NCBI GenBank assembly: GCA_033961575.1
Contig: CM066737.1
Span: 95,570,709 to 95,634,708, forward strand
Direction: 5' to 3'
From: Aselliscus stoliczkanus
Lineage: Eukaryota > Chordata > Mammalia > Chiroptera > Hipposideridae
DNA: 64,000 nt
Every line of letters starts with the position of its first letter. Position 1 is the first letter of the stretch. The notes beneath the pieces are model-generated. The model searched no databases, was not told the DNA's origin, and saw nothing but the letters and a program-made list of their open reading frames with translations. This document shows, piece by piece, positions 11,907-24,869 of the stretch. The translations under genes and the position numbers were made by a program.

Positions 11907-12681
11907 TGTAAGCCAGCGACGGGGCAAGATTTCCTAAAGAGAAGGAAACTCCCTAAAACAGGCTACAACCCGAGGGGACCCCTGAACTGAAATATTGGGG
12001 TCTCAAACCCCTTGGAAACTGAGGCACAGACCTCTGACAACATAGGCCAAGAAGCCTGCCTGTGGCCTAAGGGCCCTGCTGTGAAAGGTCTCCTTAAAGA
12101 TCAAAAGTCTTCAGGCCATGAGAGTTTCGTTAAAAGGCAGCTCAAAGACAGCCGCTGACCATAGGTTTGTTAATTAGCCTTGTGTGAATTCCTTTGCCCA
12201 GTGCCTTGTTGCAGCAACAGATACTGAAGCTTTGACTGAGAAACAGATGCTACCCTTTATTGTAAATATGTAGCCCTCCTAGGACAAAAGATATTAAGTA
12301 TTGTATTTACATAGGAATAGATTTTAGATGGTTTTACCCTAAACACAGCCACTCCTAGTCCTTTTAGTATAGCCCTGTGAGTCTAGCTGCTGGAATTAGG
12401 GATAATGGCTAGGTAGTCATGGCAACCACTCTTTAGGCGATGTGTAGAGATAAGTAAAGACTGAGTAAATCCTGGGAACTAGAAACCACCAAACTCAAGC
12501 GATTGAGACAATGGTCAAGTATCCCTATAAAAAGAACATACTCTGGCAATAAAGTGTGACACTTTTTTCTCTTTCTCTTTAACTCCCCCGGTGTCTCCAC
12601 TGTCTCCCTTCTTTTCCTCCCCCACCGATGCCGTCTCCACCTGAGGGAAACCCTGGTCAGCGAGGCTGGTCCCCCCCCGCA
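11907..12681 (+). mobile_element. Endogenous retrovirus 5' LTR-like segment
   Basis: Has the order expected of an LTR: CTATAAAAAG (TATA-like) near 12523, AATAAA near 12548, and a pyrimidine-rich U5. It would end at GCA (12681), three bases before a primer-binding-site-like TGGGGGCTC at 12685-12693. The 5' edge (TGTAAGCC) is uncertain. No gag or pol follows. Confidence 0.45.
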
Positions 12682-12684
12682 CTG

Positions 12685-12693
12685 TGGGGGCTC
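12685..12693 (+). other. Possible proline-tRNA primer binding site
   Basis: TGGGGGCTC matches the first nine bases of the proline-tRNA primer site used by many gammaretrovirus-like elements, and lies just after the LTR-like end. Downstream bases diverge. 12694-13330 is otherwise unassigned. Confidence 0.35.
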
Positions 12694-13429
12694 TGGGCTC
12701 TGTTTGTGCTGTGATTAAATGGGGCCGGTGAAGTGGGGTGACAGAGGGAGTGACCCGGCAATGGGAGAAATAGTAGTGTCCAAGCATCCTGAAAGAGAAT
12801 TCCAGGTGTTGTTAGAGAGAATATTAGTAAGTCCAGTGGATGGCACCCTTCCCTATGAGCCAGTACCCATGCCCTTGAAAACAGCACCACTTGACACAGC
12901 CTACCCTAAGAATAAAGGGATTTCAGCAGCCAACGAAATATTCTTATCAATAGGGAATTTTCAGATATATCATTTTCAAAGAAAAATAATACAACTCTGC
13001 TACAATTCTAAGTGATTTCTGTAATTTTCTTTTTAAAATTTTGTTGCAAATTTTGACGTGTGTGGTGACAAATTATGTCATAGCAGAGTGTAAAGCTTTT
13101 GCGTGTAAGCCAGGATCTGAGTATTTATTCCTAAGAGAACCGTCTTTTTAAACTAAGAGTATCTCAAGTTAGCATCACCACTGACAAATTCATGTGGCCA
13201 TTTGTGCCTAACAAAATATTATGGCGCTTCCAGAAAAAATGGCTGTACCATCAACTTTTAAACCTTACTTCACATGGTTAAAATCTCTGGGTTATTATAA
13301 ATATTAAGGGTCATCTCGCAGTGTTTTTTAACCTATAGCATGTGACTTATTAATGGATCAGAAGAGACATTCCCATGGGGCTGAACAATCTTCTGGGTGG
13401 TTAATTTGAAGACTACATTTGGAATGTTC

Positions 13430-13500
13430 TCTCTCCCTCTCTCTCCCTCTCACTCTCCCTCTCTCTCTCTCTTCCTCTCTCCTCCCCTCTCCTTCATCCC
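13430..13500. repeat. TC-rich low-complexity tract
   Basis: Imperfect (CT)n/(CCCTCT)n repeat. Confidence 0.9.
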
Positions 13501-13824
13501 ATCCCATGTTCTCCAGGGGCTTATGCTGAGCAGCGGATAACAGCAACATGTACTCTCTGCCTAAAACTGCCCCAGGAAACCAGCAATCCCCAACAGAGAT
13601 AGAGGCAGCCAAATAGCCCCCACTCCATTCCAAGCCCCATAATCCTCAAAACAAGCTCCATAATCACAGCCAGCATCACAGCCATACAAGCAGGAAGTCT
13701 CAATCACAAACATGAGCATGCAAAAATCACAGACAATCTGAGGAACTCCATTGCCATGAAAGACAGGCACAGGCACCAAGCTCAACCAACACAAGAAATA
13801 TCAGGGTTGATATTTATGGAGGGA

Positions 13825-13828
<4 letters not shown>

Positions 13829-13870
<42 letters not shown>
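13829..13870. repeat. (TG)n microsatellite
   Basis: About 21 uninterrupted TG units, long enough to be length-variable. 13501-13828 has no recognised feature. Confidence 0.95.
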
Positions 13871-13871
<1 letters not shown>

Positions 13872-13930
13872 TTTCTTTCTACCCCATCTTAAGGAGTCTG
13901 AAATATCACAAGGCTGAGGTAACAGGAGGC

Positions 13931-14383
13931 TTTTTTTTTTTTTTTTTTTTAAGATTTTTATTGGGGAATTGGGGGAGGGGAACAGCGTTGGGGAATCAGG
14001 GAAGGGGAACAGACAAGTTGCCGTCTTCTTGTTCTTCAGTTTAGTTGCGGAGGATGTTGCTTCACTGTTGGTATCGTCATTGCGCTCTTCCCGGATGAGG
14101 CAGATCGGTCCCTGGCCTCTGGATGTCGCTCATCGCGGCTATTGGCAGCTCACGCTTGGTTGCCAGCCGCTCACGCTGGCTGCGGGCCACTCACTGTAGC
14201 CTATGGCAGCCCACTGCAGCAGGGGCTGCAGCCCACACCGTCACCGGGACTCGCACAGCCCAGCTCCAAGTGGAGCTGTTGTTGGCTGTAGAGGGCAGTG
14301 TCACTGGCCCCCATGTGGGATCCGAACCGGGGCCGCTGGCATCCCAAAACCAGCGCTTAACCAATGCGCCACTCGGCCGGCCC
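13931..14383 (-). mobile_element. Long-form SINE (3' unit of a dimer)
   Basis: Poly(T) start (minus-strand A tail), AAGATTTTTATTGGGG, then body and head ending CCACTCGGCCGGCCC at 14383. Joined directly to the next copy. Confidence 0.95.
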
Positions 14384-14783
14384 TTTTAATAAAGATTTTA
14401 TTGGGGAATTGGGGGAGGGGAACAGCGTTGGGGAACCGGAAAAGGGCAACAGACAAGTTGCTGTCCTTTTGTTCTTCAGTCTAGTTGTGGAGAATGGCTC
14501 TTCACTGGCCCATGTTGGTATCATCATTGTGTTCTTCCCGGCTGAGGCAGCTCAGTCACTGGCTATTGAACGGCCGCTCACACCAGATGCCTGCCAGCCC
14601 CACTGCAGTCTACACTGTCGCCGGTGACTCACGGCTGCCCAGCTCCAGGTCAAGCTGTTGTTCACCATCTTAGCTGTAGAGGGCACAGTGTCACTGGCAC
14701 GTGTGGGATCCGAACCAGGGTCCTGCTGCTCAGAGCTGGCTCTCCCAAGCCAACTCTTAACCAATGAGCCACTCAGCCGGCCC
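14384..14783 (-). mobile_element. Long-form SINE (5' unit of a dimer)
   Basis: Its tail (AATAAAATCTTTATTAAAA on the minus strand) runs straight into the head of the copy at 13931-14383. Head ends at 14783. AGGAGGCTTTTTT lies outside both units, with no duplication between them. Confidence 0.95.
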
Positions 14784-15540
14784 AGGAGGAGGCTTTTTTA
14801 AAAAATGTAATTAAAAACTGAGGAGACATGAACTGTTTCAGTACAATTAGGCTCAAAATATACTCATACACCAACAGGAAGTTATCCTCCACAGGTTGGT
14901 CTGATTGCTTTGTAACTATTTCTCCCAAGAGTCACAGCACCATGATGAACTCTTCCATTGTCCACTTACACCTTCAGGACCTAAAGCTTTCTCCTCCCCA
15001 TCCAAGAGGGGAACTGGACAGAGTACAGTATACCATGATGAAGGTAATAAAAAGACCAAGAGATATGGGGAAGGGGCAAGGATGTTGGAACTGGTTCAAG
15101 GAGGTTGCTCTCTACTTACTATCAGAAGGACTGGACACAGAGGCACAAGATGAGTCAAATGGACAAGGACAACTTGCCAAGTTCTTCTTTAGACTCCATA
15201 TGGCTTAGATTATGAAATAAAGAACCAATTTTGTATGTTTGCTTGGCTGACGGTATGGGTATGCTACATCTTTGACCTCTCCAATCACTCACAAAACTTT
15301 GCTTTCACCCCAGTGGAAGACAGAGAGGAAGAGGGCAGGCATGGGGTAGTTATTGACTGTCTTGTCCCTTCCCCAGCAAAGCGGGGCACATAGGACCTGG
15401 CCTACATTGTTGGGTGCTATAAACCATCTTTGGGTTTTAAATGATATTAACTGGGACTTCAGATTAAAACTTTTGTGTTAAACCTGAACAAAAAAACAGA
15501 ACATTTTCACCATGAATGTCACACTATTGGAGCAATGATA
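14784..15540. other. No feature recognised
   Basis: Contains an open frame of 126 codons (14828-15208) without recognisable domains. I do not support it as a gene. Confidence 0.4.
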
Positions 15541-15557
15541 TTAAAGAAGAGGAGTTG

Positions 15558-16004
15558 GGGCCGGCCGAGTGGCGCATTGGTTAAGAGCTGGTTTTGGGAT
15601 GCCAGCGGCCCCGGTTCGGATCCCACATGAGGGCCAGTGACACTGCCCTCTACAGCTAACAACAGCTCCACCTGGAGCTGGGCTGTGCGAGCCCCGGTGA
15701 TGGTGTGGGCTGCAGCCCCTGCTGCAGTGGGCTGCCATAGGCTACAGTGAGTGGCCTGCAGCCAGCGTGAGCGGCTGGCAGCCAAGCGTGAGCTGCCAAT
15801 AGCCGCGGTGAGCGACATCCAGAGGCCAGCGACCGATCTGCCTCATCCGGGAAGAGCGCAATGACGATACCAACAGTGAAGCAACATCCTCCGCAACTAA
15901 ACTGAAGAACAAAAAGACAGCAACTTGTCTGTTCCCCTTCCCCGATTGCCCAACGCTGTTCCCCTCCGCCAATTCCCCAATAAAATCTTTAAAAAAAAAA
16001 AAAA
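15558..16004 (+). mobile_element. Long-form SINE, young copy
   Basis: Intact head GGGCCGGCCGAGTGGCGCAT, AATAAAATCTTT and a pure A tail. Flanked by AAGAAGAGGAGTTG on both sides (ending 15557 and 16020). Almost identical to the copy at 59655. Confidence 0.96.
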
Positions 16005-16020
16005 AAAAGAAGAGGAGTTG

Positions 16021-17955
16021 TCCAGACCCAAGCCATGATAGATCTGACATTCACCCCTGGGAGCCCCGAAGAGGGATCTTGTAAAGTCTGAAATCAGAAG
16101 GCAAATTTGGGGAAGGCTATGCTATCAGAACTGTAGATATCGGAGAGAAAACCAAATATATGCAGCATTATGTAAGTTTACCAAATTGAGAAAGTCGGAA
16201 GTTGTAAATCAGATGTCATTCAAAACATAACCTCCAGAGATGTCCAGTTGCTTAACAAATTAAAGTTGTTCCTGATGGAGACGAAGATCTTGTGACCAGT
16301 ATGCCTGCGCTCACTCAAGGCCCTCTTAGGCTTCCCCTGTGCCATCAGCCCCCTGGGACTTAGCAGCCTCTGTTAGCCGGGTCATGATATAGGCTTTGAA
16401 ATCACTGACGAGGAATACTTGCTACCAGAAACATGACCAACTATTGAGAAGTACCTCTTAAGGTATCAGATCAAGAGACTTTGATCTGTGATTAGAGACA
16501 CCAATGAAATGGGACAAGAGTGGAAACCACAAAAACAGAGCATCAGTTAAGTGACTCTCATATTAGAGTTGTTCACAGACCCTGGGTTACCAAATTGTTT
16601 GTTTGTTTGTTTGTTTGTTTGTTTGTTTGTTTTTGAGAGCTGCCTCATAGCCCTAGAGAGAATAGCAGAATGGACAGTGGCTGCAATTTATAGGCCCAAA
16701 TTATTAGCACATGTTGGTGATAAGGGGCAAAGGGCACTACCTACTTCTTCACACTGGAACAACTATCACAGGAGACATCTCCTGAAGAAGACAGCAAGGT
16801 TAGAAGGGCCAGAAGCTCATTTTCATATTACATAGGGCAGAAACTGTGGAGTGTGCCACTCCCTGCCTCTAAGATTTGTGAGAAAGAATCGTGATGAACT
16901 CGTGGCTCAGCCTGGCATGGCCTCCAGTATGCCAAAAATGTAATGAAACTCACACCAGTAGAAGAAGGATGGGGACTGAACTGGAGGAGAAGTAGTCTCT
17001 GGGTGCCACTATTAAATACCAGGATTCTCTTTACAGAAATCTTCAAACACTTCTTTGGGAAAAGTATAACAGGGACAAAATTTTTATAGTACGAGTACTC
17101 ACTATGTTCAGTTTCTAAGGAAGAAAGGTTCTTCATGTTGCAGTCCTGGGTTTTCCTTTGTTCTACAGAAACCACGGGTAATACACAGTAGATTTTTTTT
17201 TTAAATGTAAAGAACATACAGATTCCAAGTTGGAAGAAGAAGAGCAAAGAGGGGGGACAAAGAAGAAGTTATATGGACTAGATAGTAGAGAGAATTTGAA
17301 AGGGTTGGAAAATGATAGTGGGAGAGATTTTCAGAGATGTATTACTAGCAGTGTAAAGTGTATTGTGGAAGCAACAGTGGAGGGAAGGAATAGTTAAGAT
17401 GTTAGTTAGGCATTAAAAATGAATTTCCTCTTTGGTTTTTCTCAAGAGACCAAGTAAAACTGTAAATTACTCCTCATGAATGTTGGCTGCTGACCTAGAT
17501 TTCTTTGGATGGATGCCTTGCAGTAACTGGATCACATAAGGCCCTGACTTAAATTAAAATTACTAAGAGTAGATGTAGCACACAGAAAATGACTTAAAAT
17601 TAATTATTAATATGTGGAGAAAGATTAGAGAGGCTATCACATTTATAAAACAAGAATTGGCTGTTAAGAAACAAAGTAAAAATTGGAAAATAAAAACTTT
17701 AATATCAAAAAACTCTCTAACTGAAGAATAGTTTTTTCTGAGCGATTTTCTTAGAACACAGTGCAACAGGGGAACAAAAGAGCTAAAAATGTGAAACAAA
17801 GTTAAGAGAACAAGGACAGATCCAGAAGTATCAGCATTGTATCTAATGAAAGTTCCAGAGTAGCTAAAGAGAATAGAGGGGAGAGTCAAATAAAATAAAT
17901 GAGAGGAAAATTCCCCAGAGGTGAAAAAAAAAGATACAGTTTTCATATTTAAAGA
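16021..17955. other. Unassigned sequence with (GTTT)n repeat
   Basis: A (GTTT)n run lies at about 16596-16634. The rest shows no gene, RNA or repeat that I recognise. Confidence 0.4.
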
Positions 17956-20700
17956 GTCAAATGCCAAGTAGGATAAATATAAAATTTTTATCTGAACCTA
18001 TTCTGGTGAAATATGAGAATACCAAGAATAAAGAAAAAAAAATCCTTAAAATTCCCAAAGAGGAAAAACATATTGCCTTCAAAAGAACTAGAATAATATT
18101 TTTCTCAGAATTCTCATTCCGGCCTCTAAATGCAATAAGAAAGGAAAGAATACAGCTTCAACTATCAAGAGTGAGAACAGAATAAAGACATATTCAGACA
18201 TGCAGCAACTCAAAGTTTACCTTCCCAAACCCTTTTCAGGAATTTAGAGGATGTGTTCCAGCATGTGACTGTGTAAGCCTAGAAAGAGAAAGACATACTA
18301 TTAAAGAAACAGTAACTATAACCAGGAAAACAATAAGTAGAAATAATTTGAGGAGAGCAGCTGCACAAATAGACTTGAGAGAAATCAAGTCAGCTGAAAC
18401 AGAGGAAGGAGGCTCTAGTGAAAAAATTTTGAGAATAAAAGCCAACCAACCAAATGCTGAATCAAAATCAAGAACTCAAAAATGGCACTGCAATGGTGAA
18501 ATGACTCGTGATGAACATTGTGTCTATATCAATTTAGAAATAACAATAAACACCTGAAAATTATGATTACAAACAGAATGCAAATTTCAAACACCTTGAT
18601 GAAGTAAAATAAAGTAACAAAAAAAATGAAAGATAGATTTTCTATTTCTGGCAATAGTGGACTAATTTGTTGCATACCGGCTCTCTCACCAAGTACAACC
18701 AGAAAAACTAGGTAAGATATTTTTTTAATCTGTTTGAAGGTATCAGAGCCAATTCAATGAGGACTTTGAGAGCCAAGATAAAAAAGATGAGAAACACACA
18801 AAGATGAGACCAACATTCATTGCTGGCTGCTTTTCCCTTCAAGGCGTTTACCGAGTCTAAAAAAAAAAAAAAAAAAAACAGCTGAAAGGCTGAGAAGCTT
18901 AGCAGAAGCAATGACTCATAGACTGAGTTGAGGAGTGCTTCCAATAGTCTCAAAGGGATAGGGGGAAAATTAAAAGTTTAGGGTCCATGAAGGAAAAGGG
19001 GCCCTGACAAACACTCCATGTTTTCAACTGGAATCTCAGAAGGGCCATATATTAGGAATAAGGATGGATCAGAAATGAATAAGCCCTCAAAAAGACTTAC
19101 GCCCAGCTTGAAATCAGTTTAATTCCTGATTATTTTAAGAAGAACTGCCTCTCTTTCAGCTGCCAGCCTGAAGCCAAAGTAAAACTATTCTATAAGAAAA
19201 TAATGCTTTACAAAGAATCAAATTATCTCTATAATTTTTCACACACAATGTCAAATATTTCAAAAAAATTATTAGGAGGATTCTGGCCAAGATGAGTACG
19301 AGAATCAAATTTACCCCTCCCATCTGAAACAACCAAAAGAAGAAAAAAATATATGAAACATTGGGTTATAAGACCCTGGACATTAGGCAACAAATGACAG
19401 TGATGGGGATAGTTGGGAAACAAACAAGGTGAGCCCTAGGATCACCCCACATTACTGCCTTGGGTTTTGAGGTAACAGTACACGGAAAGGGGAACTCAGG
19501 CATAGACTGGCAACCTCTCCAAATTGAGGAGACAGAGCTAAAAATCTGGGGAGATCAAAATAGCTAGAATCTGCAGGAATGAGTTTCAGTGAGGAGACAA
19601 CTGCAAAAAGAAAGAGAGCTCCAGCTATCTGCAGAGGATCCCTCTGAAGTATCCAGCAGAGTGCTAATCAGCACAAGCACGTTAGGAAAATGCCCAAGGC
19701 CAGGGAAACAACCAAATGAAGAGATTAGAGGGAACAGTACTCAGAGCTTACACAGGGCCAAGAACACTGCCTGTTCCCACTAACCAGACTGGACAACCTC
19801 AAAATTCACAGGGAATTTGGCAGAGTACTCAGAAGAATCTTGGGTCAGTTTTGGGGATAATTAACCCTAGACTAAACATTGTTCTGGTCCTGTCTAACAA
19901 ATCTTAAAAGCAAAACCTGAAAGGATCAAATTGTTTTCCAAGTAGCTTAACTGTGTCACAGAATAAAGCTCAAGAATGTTTATAGGAATACAAAATTATC
20001 CAGCACTCGACAAGGTAAAAATTCACAATGTCTGGTATCCAATTAAAAATTACTGAGCATGCAAAGAAGCAGGAAAATACAACCCAAAATGACGGAGTGG
20101 AATCAATCAATCAAACAAATCCCAAAATGACATAGATGTTAGAAGAGTAAACAAGAACATTAAAAGAGTAACGACAGTATTTCATATACTCAAAAAGTTA
20201 AGACATGGAAGATATTTTTTAAAAGACCCAAATCAAGCTTCAAGGGATGAAAATTGCAATGTCTGAGATCAAATTGCACTGAATAGTATTAATAGCAGAA
20301 TAATAATTGTCAAAAATATTCCAAATATGATGAAAACTATAAACTTACAGATCTAAGAAACTCAGTGAATCCCAAGCACACACACACATAAAAGAACAAA
20401 CCTATGCCAAGTCACACTGTAATCATATTGCTCAAAACCAGTGATCAGGAGAAAGTCCTAAAAGCAGCCAGACAATAAAAAAACACATTGCATAACAGAG
20501 GAACAGCATATTTCTCTTTGGAACAATGCAAGCAAGAATACAGTTAAGAAACATCTTTAGAATATTAAAAGAAAAACTCAACCTAGAATTCTATACCAAG
20601 TGAAAATGTCTTTCAAAAATAAAGGGCAATAAAGACTTTTTCAAATTTACAAAAGCTGAAAGAAGTCATCACACAATGAGCAAAGGATGGTCTCTTCAAT
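17956..20700 (+). mobile_element. Mosaic of old L1/HAL1 fragments
   Basis: Several ORF1 3'-coding pieces: ATTGCCTTCAAAAGAACTAG near 18070, and AACTCAACCTAGAATTCTAT near 20577. L1 5'-UTR-like GATTCTGGCCAAGATGAGTA lies near 19280. No intact frame. Confidence 0.55.
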
Positions 20701-21590
20701 AAATGGTCCTGGGAAAACTGAATATCCACGTGTAAAAGAATAAAACGAGCTTTATCTTACACCGTACACAAATACTAACTCAAAATGGATTAAAGATTTA
20801 AATGTAAGACCGGTAACCATAAAACTCCTAGAAGAAAGCATAGGGAAAAGCTCTTTGACTTTGGTCTTAGGCAATGATTTTTTTTTTTGAAATGACACCA
20901 AAAGCACAGGCAAAAAAAACCCAAAAATAAACAAGTGAGACTAAATAAAACTAAAAAGCTTCTGTACGGAAAAGCATACAATCAGCAAAATGTTGCTACC
21001 TATGGAATAGGAGGAAACATTTGCAAATCACATATCTGATAAGGGATTAACATCCAATATACATAAGGCACTCATACAACTCAATAGCAAAACAGCCAAT
21101 AACCCAACTTAAAAATGGGCAAAAACCTGAATAGGAATTTTTTTTCCAAAGAAGACATTCAAATAGCCAACAGATTCATGAAAAGGTGACCAACATCACA
21201 AATCATCAGGGAAATGCAAATCAAAAGCACACACCCGTTAAAAGAATAAAACAAAAAACGAAACCACACACCTGTTAGAATGGCTATTATCAAAAAGACA
21301 AAAGATAACAAGTGCTGGCAAGAATGTAGAAAAAAGGGAATCCTTGTACATTTTTGGTGGGAATGTAAATTTGTACAACCAATATGGAAAACAGTATGGC
21401 AGATTCTCAAAAAATTAAAAATAGAACTACCACATGATCCAGCAATTTCACTTCCGGGTATATATCCAAAGGAAACAAAATCAGTTTCTCAAAGAGATAT
21501 CTGCACTGCTGTTCATTGCAGCATTATTCATGATAGTCAAGATATGGAAACAACCTAAGTGCCATAATGGATGAATAGATAAAGAAAATG
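20701..21590 (+). mobile_element. L1 ORF2 3'-end fragment
   Basis: GGAAAACTGAATATCCACGT, AAAATGGATTAAAGATTTAA, GGGAAATGCAAATCAAAAGC and CCAGCAATTTCACTTCCGGG, in the usual L1 order. Several stops and frameshifts. Confidence 0.8.

Positions 21591-21637
<47 letters not shown>
21591..21637. repeat. (AT)n microsatellite
   Basis: About 23 AT units following the L1 3' end. Confidence 0.95.
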
Positions 21638-21640
<3 letters not shown>

Positions 21641-22700
21641 GAAGAGATTGTCAATTTAGATGAAAATAACTGCCAACCAAGAATTCTATATCTAGAAAAC
21701 ACAACATTCAAGAACAAAGATGACACAAAGACATTTTCAGACGACTGAGCAAATTTGCCTCCAATAGATCTGCAGTAAAGAAAGCTCTAAAGGGCCGGCC
21801 GAGTGGCGCAGTGGTTGAGCGCTGGCTTGGGAAGCTGGCAGCCCCGGTTCGGGTCCCACAGATGAGGGCCAGTGACACTGCCCTCAAAAACAAAAACAAA
21901 ACAAGAAAGCTCTAAAGAGTATTCTGGCAGAACAAAAATGATAACAGAGGAAATATCAGAGATGTAAAAAAGAAGCGCAACAAAAACAGTACTATATGTA
22001 TAAAAATGAACACTGACTTATATACTAAAAATAATAATGTCTTAGAGGGTTTAAAACACACAGAAAATTAAAATACATGACAACAGTAACATTTAACTTG
22101 GGGAACTAATGTGGGTAAGGTGTTCTATAGTTCTTATGTTTTCTCAGAGAAATGTAAAAGTATCAGTTAACATTTGACTTTGATAAGTTAAGGGACTGTG
22201 TTCTAATGCCCAGGGTAACCATTATTAAAATAGTAAAAGAAACTACTTTTAATCTTCAGACTAACAGAAGGAGGAAAATGGAGTAGAAAAAGACAATAAA
22301 TCCAGAATAAAGCAAGTAAGTAGATGAACGTAGACATGCATCTAAATTTACTCAACAATCTTAGCATCACTAGAAGTGGAAAAACCAGATCTTACATGCC
22401 TAATGATGTGATGCAATATGAAGCACACAGCACCACTTATTGTGAAGTTTTCTTGCTAAAAGAATTGAATATGAATCTAATCAAGGCTTGAGATCTTGCT
22501 ACCCATTTACAAAAAAAATGAGCGATAGAAGAATAAGTTAAATAACATCGCGAGAAAGCAGCCAGCCAATTACAGTCTGTGAGATATTTCACATAACAAA
22601 TGACCTTGTTTCTCTGAAAAATCAATTTCATTAAAAAAAGGGGGGAGAGTGGGTGAGTGAGTGAGGAACTTACAGAATAAAAGAGTCAATTAGGAAAATT
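21638..22700 (+). mobile_element. HAL1-like 3' remnant
   Basis: AACCAAGAATTCTATATCTA and GACACAAAGACATTTTCAGA match the end of L1 ORF1, followed by AAAGCTCTAAAGAGTATTCT and a UTR-like stretch. It goes straight from ORF1-type to 3'-UTR-type sequence, as in half-L1 elements. Interrupted by the SINE at 21793. Confidence 0.5.
21793..21902 (+). mobile_element. Short-form tRNA-related SINE
   Basis: Head GGCCGGCCGAGTGGCGCAGT, then GGGCCAGTGACACTGCCCTC and an A-rich tail. Flanked by AAGAAAGCTCTAAAG at 21778-21792 and 21903-21917. Confidence 0.95.
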
Positions 22701-22862
22701 TGAATATGGATTGGATAATATATGATAAATAATTATTATAAATTTTTCTACATATGATGATGGTGTGGTAGTTATATTTTATTTAAATGTCATCTGTTTG
22801 AGAACTACACTTGGTGTTTATCATTAAATATATATGATATCTAGGATTTGCTTTAAAACATT

Positions 22863-23315
22863 GGGCTGGCCGAGTGGCGCATTGGTTAAGAGCTGGCTTG
22901 GGATGCCAGCTCTGAGCAGCAGGGCCCCGGTTCAGATTCCACATATGAGGGCCAGTGACACTGCCCTCTACAGGTAAGATGGTGAACAATAGCTCCACCT
23001 GGAGCTGGGCTGGTGAGAGTTGCCAGTGACAGCATAGGCTACAGCTCCTGTTGCAATGGGCTGCCATAAGCTACAGTAAGTGGCCTGCAGCCAGTGTGAG
23101 CTGCCAAGAGCCGTTGTGAGTGGCCATCCATAGTCCAGCGACCGATCTGCCTCACCAGGAAGAGCGCAATGTTAATACCAACATGGGCCAGTGAAGCAAC
23201 GTCCTCCACAACTAGACTGAAGAACAAAAGGACAGCAACTTGTCTGTTCCCCTCCCCCAATTCCCCAATAAAATCTTTAAAATAAAATAAAATAAAATAA
23301 ATAATTAAATAAAAT
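22863..23315 (+). mobile_element. Long-form SINE
   Basis: Head GGGCTGGCCGAGTGGCGCAT and tail CCCCAATAAAATCTTTAAAA with (TAAAA)n extension. Confidence 0.95.
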
Positions 23316-23619
23316 ACTCCAGCATAAAATGGGAGGGGAGAGACAGATGAAAGGATATTGGCAAAATGTTGATAATTACTGAATCTGAATAATGGGTAAA
23401 TGGGGGTCCATTATCATATTTTGACTGCTTTTGTTTATGCTTGAAATTTTTGATAATGAAAATGTTAAAAATATGCATATACAGCAGTTTAGATAAATAG
23501 CTAATATATCACTGATTAAAACAATTGTAGTTAAAAGACTAAAATTGTCATACTGAATTTTAAAAATTTGTTCATATACTTTTCACGAGATTAATATAAA
23601 GCATAAAGATACCATAAGA

Positions 23620-23724
23620 GGGCTGGCTGAGTGGCGTGGTGGTTAAGCGCTGGCCTGGGAAGCCAGCGGTCCTGGTTCGGTCCCACATATGAGGGCCAGT
23701 GATACTGCCCTCAAAAAAAAAAAA
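23620..23724 (+). mobile_element. Short-form SINE
   Basis: Head GGCTGGCTGAGTGGCGTGGT, ends GATACTGCCCTC plus A tail. Flanks AGATACCATAAGA and AGACACCATAAGA. 23316-23619 is unassigned. Confidence 0.93.
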
Positions 23725-23759
23725 GACACCATAAGATTAAGAGTAAAAAGGTTTTTTAA

Positions 23760-24860
23760 AAGGAAAATGTTAACAATGATATATTTGTAAGTACATAAGT
23801 CCTCAGAATATATAGTATATGGACATTGCAAAGGACCAAGAAAGCCGTACCCTTGAAGAAGAACAAAATGGGTAGACTTGCCCTAAGAAATGTAAGAATT
23901 ATTTTAAAACTATATAGTAAGTCATGGGACTGGTATCTAGAATACATAAAGAACTCTTTCAAATCAATAATAAAAAGACAGACAACCCAATTAAAAATGG
24001 TCAAAAGATTTAATAGACATTTCTCTAAAGAAGATAAACAAATGGCCAGTAAGCACATAAAAAAAGTGTTCAACATCCTTAGTCATTAGGGAAATGCAAA
24101 TCAAAACCACAAGATACAACTTCACACCCACTAGGATGGCTGTAATAAAAAAAAAAACAACAACAACAGACAATAGAAAGTGTTGACAAGAATGTAGAGA
24201 AATTGGCACCCTTATATACTAGTGATGAGAATGTAAAATCATGCAGCTGCTTTGGAAGATAGTCTGGCAGTTGCTTAAAATGTTAAACATAGAGTTACCA
24301 TATGACCCAAAAATTCCACTCCTAGGTATATACTTGAGAAATGAAAACACACATACATGCAAAAACTTGTACACAAATGCTTATAGCAGCATTGTTCACA
24401 ATAGCCAAAAAGTGTAACAACTCAAATGTCCATCAACTGATGAATGGATAAAGGAAATGTGGTCTATCTATACAATGAGATATTATTCTATCATAAAAAG
24501 GAATAAAGTACTGACACATGTTACAATATGGATGACCCCTGAAACATTATGCTAAGTGAAAGACGCCAGCAACAAGAGTGCATATGATATGATTCCATTT
24601 ATTTGAAATGACCAGAAGAGCACAGAATAGAGACTGAAAGCAGATTAATGGTTGTCAAAGACCGGGACGAAGCGGGGACTAGGGAGTGACTGCTAATAGG
24701 CATGGGATTTCTTTTGGGGTGATGAAATAATCTAAACTTAGATCATGGCGATGGTTGCATGACTCTTTGATTATACTAAAAGCATTGAATTGTACACCTT
24801 AAATGGGTGGATTTTATGGTATGTGAATTATATCTCAATAAGGATTAAAAAAAAAAAAAA
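23760..24860 (+). mobile_element. L1 ORF2 3' end and UTR
   Basis: GGGAAATGCAAATCAAAACC, CACCCACTAGGATGGCTGTA, TGTTCACAATAGCCAAAAAG and the end TTGTACACCTTAAATGGGTG followed by poly(A). A 3' fragment with broken frames. Confidence 0.85.
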
Positions 24861-24869
24861 ACTACAGTA

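Noticed and set aside
13829..13870. CRISPR-like or satellite array from direct repeats
   Set aside because: The short-period repeats here are simple microsatellites; no spaced repeat units were found anywhere in the window.
14828..15208. 126-codon open frame
   Set aside because: No domain, no splice or promoter context, and no similarity that I recognise; chance frames of this size occur in 64 kb.
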